A stretch of 64,000 nucleotides of DNA from G963422745 sp965214285 (GTDB taxonomy: Bacteria > Actinomycetota > Acidimicrobiia > Acidimicrobiales > Aldehydirespiratoraceae), in NCBI GenBank assembly GCA_965214285.1, contig OZ243946.1, forward strand, positions 62,001-126,000, read 5' to 3'. Position numbers and translations under genes: made by a program. Under the pieces are notes generated by a model, which was not told the origin of the DNA, did not search any database, and saw only the letters and a list, made by a program, of their open reading frames with translations. Of this stretch, positions 44,351 through 51,729 are shown one piece after another (position 1 is the first letter of the stretch; each line of letters begins with the position of its first letter).

Positions 44351-45475
44351 CTAGCCGCCTGGTGCGGGCGGGCCTTTGGCGCCGCGGTGCTCGACCAGCA
44401 GAGCCGTCGTCCCCGCGGCGGCGACCAGCGCGGCGCAGACCGCTGCCAGCACGGTGAACGAGCCCGCCGACACCAGCGCGCCGCCGAGCAGCGGCCCCAC
44501 GGCACGGCCCGCGGCCATGGCGGCCTGGGCGTCGCCGGCGCGGTCCGCGGGGTGCGCCGAGCGCTGCGCCAGCAGTGAGTAGAGGCCCGGCACGCCCGCC
44601 CAGAAGAACACGCCCCAGGCGATCACGGCGACCGTGAACACCCACTCGCTGCCCGCCGAGCCGGTCGCGAAGGCACACGCCGCGGTGCACAGCAGCCAGA
44701 TCCCCGTGTTGGGCCGGTCGCCTCGCATGCGTGCGGTCGGGATGCTGGCGAGGGCGTTGAGCATGTAGACGACCGACACCGCCAGCGGCGTCATGGCGAG
44801 CCGCTCCTCGGCGATCACGCCTCCGTAGACGAACACCGCCGAGCCGCCCAGGGTCATCACGGCCAGCACCGCGATCAGCACCCGTGCCTGGGGCACCGCC
44901 TTGCTGCGCCGCGAGGCGACCGAGGGCATGGAGACGATCTCGGGGCGGGTCGCCAGCGCCGCCAGCGAGGCCACAGCGAGCGCCGCGAACACGTGGCGCA
45001 CGTCGCCGTACTCGAGCAGCAGCCCGAACAGCGGCGCAGCCGCGACCGCGGCGAGCGGGCCGACCGCTGCGATGTCGCCCTGGCGGTCGTCGTCGCCGAA
45101 GACCTGCGACCAGGCCAGCCAGGTGATCACGCCGAGGGCCAGGCCCACCAACGCACGGGCGGCGACGAGCAGGGCGAAATCCGCGGTGAGGGCGCTGGCG
45201 ATGTTGGCGACGGCGATCAGCGCCAGCGAGACCCGGTAGATGCGAAGCGACGGGCTGCAGTAGCGGCCCGCGCCCCAGGCGCCCACGACGAACATCCCGA
45301 GTTGGGCTGCGGAGTAGAGGCTCACGGCGCCCGCGGACACCCCGAAGCGCTCGGCCACCGCCGGCAGCGAGATGGGCGTGGCCACGAACACGGCGGTGGA
45401 TACCGAGATGGCCAGCAGCAGTCCCGGCGAGGTGTCGGTGCGGAAAGCCGCGCTGAGTTTGTAGGGGACCTGCAC
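44351..45475 (-). CDS. major facilitator superfamily transporter
   Basis: A 374-residue membrane protein with about 12 hydrophobic segments and the MFS layout. AAVFVATPISLPAVAERFGVSAGAVSLYSAAQLGMFVVGAWGAG resembles helices 1-2, and RALVGLALGVITWLAWSQ helix 4-5. A central cytoplasmic loop (SMPSVASRRSKAVPQAR, about 184-200) precedes the second half. It is short for MFS (usually 400-450) and the N-terminal motif A is weak. Drug or metabolite efflux is the usual guess. The GTG start at 45475 is not well supported. A G-tract cluster lies immediately upstream. Confidence 0.8.
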   Translation of the reverse strand: MQVPYKLSAAFRTDTSPGLLLAISVSTAVFVATPISLPAVAERFGVSAGAVSLYSAAQLGMFVVGAWGAGRYCSPSLRIYRVSLALIAVANIASALTADFALLVAARALVGLALGVITWLAWSQVFGDDDRQGDIAAVGPLAAVAAAPLFGLLLEYGDVRHVFAALAVASLAALATRPEIVSMPSVASRRSKAVPQARVLIAVLAVMTLGGSAVFVYGGVIAEERLAMTPLAVSVVYMLNALASIPTARMRGDRPNTGIWLLCTAACAFATGSAGSEWVFTVAVIAWGVFFWAGVPGLYSLLAQRSAHPADRAGDAQAAMAAGRAVGPLLGGALVSAGSFTVLAAVCAALVAAAGTTALLVEHRGAKGPPAPGG

Positions 45476-45490
45476 TGCTGTCGCTCACTC

Positions 45491-45601
45491 GGGGGGCTTG
45501 CTCGGGGGCGGATCGGGGCATCAGACCGGGCGGGGGCCTGAGGGCGCCTGCGCGCTCGGCTTGAACTGGGGGAGAAAAGGGAGGGGGAGACGAAACGGGG
45601 G
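45491..45601 (+). other. cluster of nine G-tracts, G-quadruplex potential
   Basis: In 111 bases the plus strand carries G-runs of 3-6 at 45491, 45504, 45515, 45528, 45532, 45568, 45579, 45583 and 45597. Two separate sets of four satisfy a loose quadruplex pattern. The region lies between the membrane-protein stop and the MFS start. The transcript strand is C-rich, so any structure would be in the non-template strand DNA. Confidence 0.55.
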
Positions 45602-45627
45602 AACGAGAGCCGGAGTTCGGCGCGGGC

Positions 45628-46092
45628 TCAGGCGCCTGGCTTGAACACCATCAGGTACATCATCACCAAGAACAGAGCCGAGGTGACGGCGAAGCCCGTC
45701 GAGAGCCTCGATGTCTTGGACTCGTCGCCTGCGGCGATGGCCTTCTCGGCGGGGACGATCATGGCGTGCAGCACGCCGTTCATGGCGACCCAGACGGCCA
45801 CCGCGGCCAGGATCCAGCCGTCGCGCACGCGGTAGACGAGCTCGCCTGTGCCGTCGTCGGACATGCCGGCGAGGGCGAAGCCCAGCAGCCCGCCGACGAT
45901 GAGCGCCATCGAGTGGATGCGCACCGACCGCTTGGCGATCTCGGCAAACACGAACGAGCGGGCCTCGTGGCCTGCGGTGTGGGCGTTGACGAAGGGGTGC
46001 ACGAACATCGAGGCGAAGGCTGCGAACACGAAGACGATGTGCAGCACCAGCACGATCTTGTAGGGCGTGTCGTTGAAGGCGGCGAGCAGCAC
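45628..46092 (-). CDS. small four-helix membrane protein (DUF2269-like)
   Basis: A 154-residue integral membrane protein with four hydrophobic helices at about 11-30, 55-72, 90-112 and 132-150. A His in helix 1 (LVLHIVFVFAAF) and MNGVLHAM in helix 3 resemble DUF2269-type proteins, but I hold that name loosely. The long upstream open frame has no hydrophobic pattern. GTG 46092 is chosen because TATCGT lies exactly 6 bases before it. It is divergent from ilvD with 169 bases between. Function is unknown. Confidence 0.7.
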   Translation of the reverse strand: MLLAAFNDTPYKIVLVLHIVFVFAAFASMFVHPFVNAHTAGHEARSFVFAEIAKRSVRIHSMALIVGGLLGFALAGMSDDGTGELVYRVRDGWILAAVAVWVAMNGVLHAMIVPAEKAIAAGDESKTSRLSTGFAVTSALFLVMMYLMVFKPGA

Positions 46093-46098
46093 GCCCCG

Positions 46099-46104
46099 AC
46101 GATA
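46099..46104 (-). promoter_or_regulatory. -10 element of leaderless type before the membrane protein
   Basis: TATCGT on minus ends 6 bases before GTG 46092 and decides the choice of start. Confidence 0.45.
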
Positions 46105-46249
46105 CCGCCCGCGGTGCATCCCGTGCCTTGTCCGGCTGTGACTTCGGCCACAGGGCGCCCACAGCGACTGGGCGCGCCGCGTGATCGGGCTCGGGTTATC
46201 GGGCTCGGGCCGCAGCGCACGACCGCGGGCGCGAGCCGGCGGCGGGCCG

Positions 46250-46255
46250 TAGGCT
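46250..46255 (+). promoter_or_regulatory. -10 element of leaderless type before ilvD
   Basis: TAGGCT ends 6 bases before ATG 46262. No leader peptide or attenuator can exist on such a transcript, unlike the ilv operons of enterobacteria. Confidence 0.45.
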
Positions 46256-46261
46256 GGGGCC

Positions 46262-48118
46262 ATGCCCGAGCTTCGTTCCCGAACCAGCACCCACGGCCGC
46301 AACATGGCAGGCGCCCGAGCACTGTGGCGGGCCACCGGCATGGGCGACGACGACTTCGAGAAGCCGATCGTCGCCATCTCCAACTCGTTCACGCAGTTCG
46401 TGCCCGGCCACGTCCACCTGAGGGACCTCGGGCGGCTCGTGGCCGGCGAGGTGGAGGCCGCCGGCGGCGTCGCCCGCGAGTTCAACACCATCGCCGTCGA
46501 CGACGGCATTGCCATGGGCCACGACGGGATGCTCTACAGCCTGCCGAGCCGCGACCTGATCGCCGACAGCGTGGAGTACATGGTCAACGCCCACTGCGCC
46601 GATGCCCTGGTCTGCATCTCCAACTGCGACAAGATCACCCCGGGGATGCTGATGGCCTCGCTGCGGCTCAACGTGCCCACGATCTTCGTGACCGGCGGCC
46701 CCATGGAGGCAGGCAAGACCCGCCTCGCCGGCGTCAGCGTGAAGCTCGACCTGATCGACGCCATGATCGGCGCCGGCGACTCGTCGGTCAGCGACGAGGA
46801 TCTGCTCGAGATCGAGCGCTCCGCCTGCCCGACCTGTGGCTCCTGCTCGGGCATGTTCACCGCCAACTCGATGAACTGCCTGACCGAGGCGCTGGGCCTG
46901 TCGCTGCCGGGCAACGGCACCGTGGTGGCCACCCACTCCGACCGCGAGCAGCTCTTCCTGGAGGCCGGCCGGCGCATCGTGGACCTGGCGCGCCGCTACT
47001 ACGACAAAGACGACGAGTCGGTGCTGCCCCGCTCGATCTGCACCAAGCAGTCCTTCGAGAACGCCATGACCCTCGACATCGCCATGGGCGGCTCGACCAA
47101 CACGGTGCTGCACATCCTGGCCGCCGCCTCAGAGGCCGGGATCGATTTCACGATGGCCGACATCGACCGCCTGAGCCGGGCCACGCCTGCGATCTGCAAG
47201 GTGGCGCCATCGAGCAGCGAGTACCACATCGAGGACGTACACCGCGCCGGGGGCATCGTCGGCATCCTGGGCGAGCTCGACCGGGGCGGGCTGCTGCACA
47301 CCGATGTGTCCACGATCACCGCCGACACTCTCGGCGACGTGCTCGACCTCTGGGACGTGATGCGAGACCCCAGCGAGGAGGTGACCGAGTTCTTCTCGGC
47401 GGGGCCTGCGGGGATCCCGACCCAGGAGGCGTTCAGCCAGTCGACCCGCTGGGACAGCCTGGACCTGGACCGGGCCTCGGGCTGCATCCGCTCGGTCGGC
47501 AGCGCTTATTTCCAGGACGGCGGCCTGGCCGTGCTGTACGGCAACATCGCAGAGGACGGCTGCATCGTGAAGACCGCCGGGGTGGACGAGTCGATCTTCG
47601 TTTTCTCGGGGCCGGCGCGGGTGTTCGAGAGCCAGGACGCCGCCTGCGAGGGCATCCTCGACGAGTCCGACATCGGCGCAGGCGACGTGGTGATCGTGCG
47701 CTACGAGGGGCCCAAGGGCGGGCCGGGGATGCAGGAGATGCTGTATCCCACCAGCTACATCAAGAGCCGCGGGCTGGGCACCCAGTGCGCCCTCGTGACC
47801 GACGGCCGCTTCTCGGGAGGCACATCGGGGCTCTGCGTGGGGCACGTGTCGCCCGAGGCGGCGGAGGGCGGCGCCATCGGGCTGATCCGCGACGGCGACA
47901 TCGTGGAGATCGACATCCCGAACCGCACCATCAACCTGGCCGTGTCCGCTGAGGAGCTGGCCGAGCGGCGCGCCGAGATGGACGCCAAGGGGGCCGCTGC
48001 CTGGCAGCCCGAGCAGCCCCGCAAGCGTCAGGTCAGCGCGGCGCTGCGGGCCTATGCGGCGATGGCCACCTCCGCGGACAAGGGCGCCGTGCGCGACGTC
48101 GACCAGCTCGGCCGCTGA
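46262..48118 (+). CDS. ilvD: dihydroxy-acid dehydratase
   Basis: IlvD dehydrates dihydroxy acids in valine and isoleucine synthesis. The 618-residue protein matches the family along its length: SNSFTQFVPGHVHLRDLG near 40, Fe-S ligands in ISNCDKITPGML (about 120) and CPTCGSCSGMFTANSMNCL (about 193), AMGGSTNTVLHILA near 278 and GGPGMQEMLYPTSYIKSRG near 485. VTDGRFSGGTSGLCVGHVSPEAA near 518 is also conserved. It is of the long, 2Fe-2S or 4Fe-4S E. coli-like type (616). No other ilv genes flank it. Confidence 0.97.
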   Translation: MPELRSRTSTHGRNMAGARALWRATGMGDDDFEKPIVAISNSFTQFVPGHVHLRDLGRLVAGEVEAAGGVAREFNTIAVDDGIAMGHDGMLYSLPSRDLIADSVEYMVNAHCADALVCISNCDKITPGMLMASLRLNVPTIFVTGGPMEAGKTRLAGVSVKLDLIDAMIGAGDSSVSDEDLLEIERSACPTCGSCSGMFTANSMNCLTEALGLSLPGNGTVVATHSDREQLFLEAGRRIVDLARRYYDKDDESVLPRSICTKQSFENAMTLDIAMGGSTNTVLHILAAASEAGIDFTMADIDRLSRATPAICKVAPSSSEYHIEDVHRAGGIVGILGELDRGGLLHTDVSTITADTLGDVLDLWDVMRDPSEEVTEFFSAGPAGIPTQEAFSQSTRWDSLDLDRASGCIRSVGSAYFQDGGLAVLYGNIAEDGCIVKTAGVDESIFVFSGPARVFESQDAACEGILDESDIGAGDVVIVRYEGPKGGPGMQEMLYPTSYIKSRGLGTQCALVTDGRFSGGTSGLCVGHVSPEAAEGGAIGLIRDGDIVEIDIPNRTINLAVSAEELAERRAEMDAKGAAAWQPEQPRKRQVSAALRAYAAMATSADKGAVRDVDQLGR

Positions 48119-48192
48119 GGCCGGGTGCCCGGCCGGCCCGCTGTGCGCCCGCTGATCCCGCTGATCGGACAGGCGCGGATCGGGGCGCGGCG

Positions 48193-48537
48193 ATGACCCT
48201 CTACGCCGTGCAGAAGTTCCTCTACGAGATCAACCGCGACCAGCGGGTGCAGGCGGAGTACTCAGCCGACCGGGAGCAGGCGATGTCGGACTTCGAGCTC
48301 GACGACGAAGAACGTGCCGCGCTGGTCGAGCCCGACATCGGCAAGCTCTACGTGCTCGGCGTGAACGGCCAGATCCTGATGCACTTCGCGGCCCTGCACG
48401 GCATGGCCTGGAGCGCCTATCTGCAGGCCATGCGCGACGGCGTGGCCGAGCACGGCCCGGTGCGCGCCGGGGTCTACGCCATGACCGGCTATGCGGGCGT
48501 CGACGCCGAGGCGTCAGGCGACAAGGCGGTGCCCTGA
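48193..48537 (+). CDS. LigA-type extradiol dioxygenase small subunit
   Basis: A 114-residue alpha-subunit homologue of protocatechuate 4,5-dioxygenase. It begins LYAVQKFLYEINRDQRVQAEYSAD and contains PDIGKLYVLGVNGQILMHFAALHGM, the LigA helices. LigA closes over the active site of LigB. The stop overlaps the start of the large subunit (TGATG), so the two are made together. It lies 74 bases after ilvD. Confidence 0.88.
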   Translation: MTLYAVQKFLYEINRDQRVQAEYSADREQAMSDFELDDEERAALVEPDIGKLYVLGVNGQILMHFAALHGMAWSAYLQAMRDGVAEHGPVRAGVYAMTGYAGVDAEASGDKAVP

Positions 48538-49364
48538 TGCCGCTGGTGTACGCGGGCGTGTGCAGCCACGCACCGGGCATCACCGGCCGCGCCGAGCAGG
48601 CCGACCCCGCCGACCGCGACTCCTTCTATGCGGCCTACGACGCCATGCGCCGCCGGCTGGAGGCCAGCCGTCCCGATGCGCTGATCGTCGTCGCCGCCGA
48701 GCACTTCGCCAACTTCTTCATGGACAACATGCCGCCCTATGCGATCGGCATGGCCGACAGCTACGACGGCCCCATCGAGGACCCCGACTGGCTGGGCATC
48801 GAGCGCCGCAGGGTTCCCGGCGACCGCGACCTGTCCGAGCGGGTCGTCGCCTCGGTGATGCAGACCCACGACGTGGCCTACGCCGAGGAATGGCGCTTCG
48901 ACCACGGCATCAGCGTGCCGCTGCATTTCCTGACGCCTCGATATGACCTGCCGGTCGTCCCCGTCAACGTCAACTGCCAGGGGCCGCCGCTCACGCCGCT
49001 GCCGCGGGCCTGGAGCTTCGGCGAGGCGATCCGGCGGGCCGCCGACCAGATGCCCGAGCGGATCGCGCTGATCGGCACCGGCGGCATCTCGCACTGGCCG
49101 GCCACGCCCGACTCGGGCAAGATCAACGAGGCCTGGGACCGCGACTTCCTGGACCGCTGGGCTCGGCGAGACCGGGCTGCGCTGGTCGGCTACAGCGACC
49201 TGGAGGTCTACGCGGACGCCGGCCAGGGCGGCTTCGAGATCCGCACCTTCGTGGTGGTGTCGGGCGCGGCTGCGGGGGGCCGCGGCGTCGTCCACTACTA
49301 CCGGCCGATCCCGATCTTCGCGGTCGGCTGCACCATCGCCGAGTACGACCTCGCCGCCGCCTGA
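48537..49364 (+). CDS. LigB-type extradiol dioxygenase catalytic subunit
   Basis: A 275-residue class III extradiol dioxygenase. YAGVCSHAPGITG near the start supplies an iron-ligand His and RPDALIVVAAEHFANFFMDNMPPYAIG follows near 40. WRFDHGISVPLHFL near 118 supplies another His, and LIGTGGISHWP near 182 the late conserved His. This is the protocatechuate/gallate-type group that works with LigA, distinct from the HpaD-like protein at 7904-8764. No downstream protocatechuate 4,5-cleavage gene is nearby, so the aromatic substrate is open. A hairpin follows the stop. Confidence 0.89.
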   Translation: MPLVYAGVCSHAPGITGRAEQADPADRDSFYAAYDAMRRRLEASRPDALIVVAAEHFANFFMDNMPPYAIGMADSYDGPIEDPDWLGIERRRVPGDRDLSERVVASVMQTHDVAYAEEWRFDHGISVPLHFLTPRYDLPVVPVNVNCQGPPLTPLPRAWSFGEAIRRAADQMPERIALIGTGGISHWPATPDSGKINEAWDRDFLDRWARRDRAALVGYSDLEVYADAGQGGFEIRTFVVVSGAAAGGRGVVHYYRPIPIFAVGCTIAEYDLAAA

Positions 49365-49373
49365 GATTGCCGA

Positions 49374-49404
49374 CTGAAGCTGCCGGCTGAGGCTGGAGCT
49401 TCAG
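49374..49404. terminator. hairpin between convergent ligB-like and aroK genes
   Basis: CTGAAGCT (49374-49381) and AGCTTCAG (49397-49404) form a perfect 8-bp stem with a 15-base loop, starting 10 bases after the dioxygenase stop. It could serve both directions. There is no T-run. Confidence 0.4.
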
Positions 49405-49455
49405 ACAGAGCGCCGCGTCGACGAAGGCCGCAGCGTTGCAACCGGGGGCTTGGAG

Positions 49456-50028
49456 TCAGCGCGACGCTGCCCTGAAGCGCTCCAGCACCTCGCCGGCGAT
49501 CGCCTCGGCGGTCAGCCCGTCGGTGCGGACCTGCTCGAAGGCGGCGTAGCGCTCGGCCCGCTCCGCCAGCAGCGAGCGCACCCGACCCTCGGGGTCGTCG
49601 CCTGCCAGCAGCGGCCGCAGGTGCCCCTCGGGGTCGCCGAGCACACGCTCGACGATGGTGTCGGGCTCGGCGCACAGGCAGTAGATCCGCCCGCTGGCGG
49701 CGAACAGCGAGGCGACCTCGGGGTCGAGCAGCATCCCCCCGCCGGTGGCCACCACCAGGTTGCGCCGATGGGCCAGGTCGTCGGCAACGATCCGCTCGAT
49801 CTCGCGGAAGCGCCGCTCGCCGCCGTGCACGAAGATCTCGGCGATCTCCCCGAAGCGCCCGACGATCACCGAGTCGGTGTCGACGAACTCTCGGCCCAGC
49901 CCCTCAGCCAGCAGCCGCCCCACGGTGGACTTGCCGGTGCCCATGAACCCGGTCAGCACCAGGTTCTCCGGCCCGGCCGTCGGCGGCGCGTCGCCTGCCG
50001 GATCGGGGGACGGGTCGCTGGAGGACAT
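49456..50028 (-). CDS. aroK: shikimate kinase
   Basis: AroK phosphorylates shikimate in the chorismate pathway. The 190-residue protein has the P-loop LTGFMGTGKSTVGRLLA near 26 after a variable 20-residue start. FVDTDSVI near 48 and RFREIERIVADDL (shikimate-binding Arg) near 72 follow, then VVATGGGMLLDPE near 92 and GHLRPLLAGDD near 135. In most actinobacteria aroK sits with aroB and aroC; here it is alone between a dioxygenase and a NamZ-like lipoprotein, so it could be a second or specialised kinase. Confidence 0.9.
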   Translation of the reverse strand: MSSSDPSPDPAGDAPPTAGPENLVLTGFMGTGKSTVGRLLAEGLGREFVDTDSVIVGRFGEIAEIFVHGGERRFREIERIVADDLAHRRNLVVATGGGMLLDPEVASLFAASGRIYCLCAEPDTIVERVLGDPEGHLRPLLAGDDPEGRVRSLLAERAERYAAFEQVRTDGLTAEAIAGEVLERFRAASR

Positions 50029-50133
50029 GTGCCCAGTAGATCAGAAAACCCGAGCCGCCGCTGCCCTGAGGGCCGTGATCATCTGGGCCGCTGCAGACCA
50101 GGAGCACACGACACAGCCTCAGCACACGACACA

Positions 50134-51633
50134 TCAGTAGATCAGGTACCTGCCGCGCAGCTCATCGAAGGCGGCCAGGTCGTCGCGCCAGCCGTCGACG
50201 ATGGCCGCAGCCCCGACGCCTGCCTCGATGTCGGCCTGCAGGCTCGAGGTGCCTGCGAGCAGGCCCATCGCCCTGGGGCGGTCGAAGAACTCCGGCGGCG
50301 CATCGTCTTCTGCGTCCGGCTCCTCGGCAGCATCATCGTCGACAGGGCCGTCAGCATTGGCGACGGCGGCGGCAGCATCACCTGCGGCCGCATCCGAGGC
50401 GGCCGCGTCAGCGGCTTCGGCGGGGTCGGGGATCGGGCGGGCCAGCCAGGCGGCGTGGAACTCGTCGAGCAGATGCACGCCGGTTGCCACCGGCTCGAAG
50501 GCCGAGTGGTCGACGATGCGGATGCGCACCCCGTGGATCTCGGTGCCGTTGAGGCGCGGATTGGAGGTGCGACCCGGCAGCGGGCCGGGCGTGAACACCA
50601 CCGGCTCGAAGGCCACGCCGGGCAGCCGCCGCTCGTTGAGGCGCTGCGCCATCTCCTGCTCGTCGGCCCAGGGCGCGCCGACCACCTCGAAGGTGGCTGC
50701 GGTGCCGCCGCCGTAGGAGATCGAGGTGGCCTCGAACAGCACCGTCCCCAGATAGGTCACCGCCGAAGTGGCGGTCTGCAGGCCGGGGCTGGGAGCGATC
50801 CAGTCGATGCCGGTCTGTTCCCAGGTCATGCCGCGGCGCCATCCCTGCATCGGCACCACGGTCAGGTCCAGGCCGTCGGTCGGCAGCCAGCCCTCGCCGA
50901 CTATCGCCTGGGCCAGCTCGCCGGGAGTCATCGCATACGCCGAGGGAACCGGGTACTGGCCGATGAAGCTGAGCTGCTCGGCTTCGAGCACCGGGCCCTG
51001 CGGGCGGTGGCCGCCGGACGGATCGGGCCGGTCCAGCACCACGAAGCCGATCCCCGCGGCGGCCGCGGCCTTCATGGCCAGGCCCATCGTGGACACGTAG
51101 GTGTAGAAGCGCCCGCCCACGTCTTGCAGGTCGTAGACGAGAATGTCGATGCCTTCGAGCATCTCCGGGGTCGGCTCGCGGGTCTCGCCGTAGAGGCTCA
51201 GGATCCTGACGCCGGTGGACGGGTCGGTCTCGTCGTCGACCGCCGCGCCCGCGCCGAGGCTGCCGCGCACGCCGTGCTCGGGGGCGAACACCGCCACCAG
51301 CTCGACCTCGGGCGCCTCGTGCAGCACGTCGATCAGGTGCCGGCCCCGCACCACCGACGTCTGGTTGGCGATCAGGCCGACGCGGCGGCCTTCGAGCACC
51401 GCGAACCCCGAGTCGACGAGCACCGCTGCGCCGACCCGCACCGCCGGGTCTCCCGGCGGAGGGGCTGCGAGGCCGTCCTGGGCGGCCTCCTCGACGACTG
51501 GCCGCTGCGACTCGGAAGGTTCGGGCCCTGCGCTGCAGCCCGCCGCCAGCAGCGCCGCGGCCGCAGCGGCTGCCGGCAGCCGCCCGACCCAAGAGCCCAG
51601 CCGCAGCCGCCCGAGTCGTGGGCCAGCCGGCAT
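50134..51633 (-). CDS. NamZ/DUF1343-type lipoprotein, probable exo-beta-N-acetylmuramidase
   Basis: A roughly 499-residue exported lipoprotein of the DUF1343 family, in which NamZ removes terminal MurNAc from peptidoglycan fragments. Signal LPAAAAAAALLAAGC gives the lipidated Cys. The core has GLIANQTSVV, FAPEHGVRGSLGAGA, ILVYDLQDVGGRFYTYVSTMGL and VLDRPDPSGG, followed by PLPGRTSNPRLNG. An Ala/Asp/Glu-rich insertion (about 400-447) interrupts the C-terminal part. I chose ATG 51633 because it gives a normal 32-residue signal; GTG 51714 and ATG 51684 are alternatives. Recycling of cell-wall sugars is the likely role. Confidence 0.87.
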   Translation of the reverse strand: MPAGPRLGRLRLGSWVGRLPAAAAAAALLAAGCSAGPEPSESQRPVVEEAAQDGLAAPPPGDPAVRVGAAVLVDSGFAVLEGRRVGLIANQTSVVRGRHLIDVLHEAPEVELVAVFAPEHGVRGSLGAGAAVDDETDPSTGVRILSLYGETREPTPEMLEGIDILVYDLQDVGGRFYTYVSTMGLAMKAAAAAGIGFVVLDRPDPSGGHRPQGPVLEAEQLSFIGQYPVPSAYAMTPGELAQAIVGEGWLPTDGLDLTVVPMQGWRRGMTWEQTGIDWIAPSPGLQTATSAVTYLGTVLFEATSISYGGGTAATFEVVGAPWADEQEMAQRLNERRLPGVAFEPVVFTPGPLPGRTSNPRLNGTEIHGVRIRIVDHSAFEPVATGVHLLDEFHAAWLARPIPDPAEAADAAASDAAAGDAAAAVANADGPVDDDAAEEPDAEDDAPPEFFDRPRAMGLLAGTSSLQADIEAGVGAAAIVDGWRDDLAAFDELRGRYLIY

Positions 51634-51729
51634 CCGCCGAACACGCAAGCCCGCCGGCAGCCGTCCGGCCCGTGACCAGGAGGTCATCTGCGGGGTCACG
51701 GTCGCCGCGCTCACCGCCGAGCCGGCCGC

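Noticed and set aside
44348..44353. TAGTTT six bases before the LigD-type polymerase start as a leaderless promoter
   Set aside because: TAG is the stop codon of the MFS gene just upstream, so the hexamer is explained by the operon junction and is not counted as a promoter.
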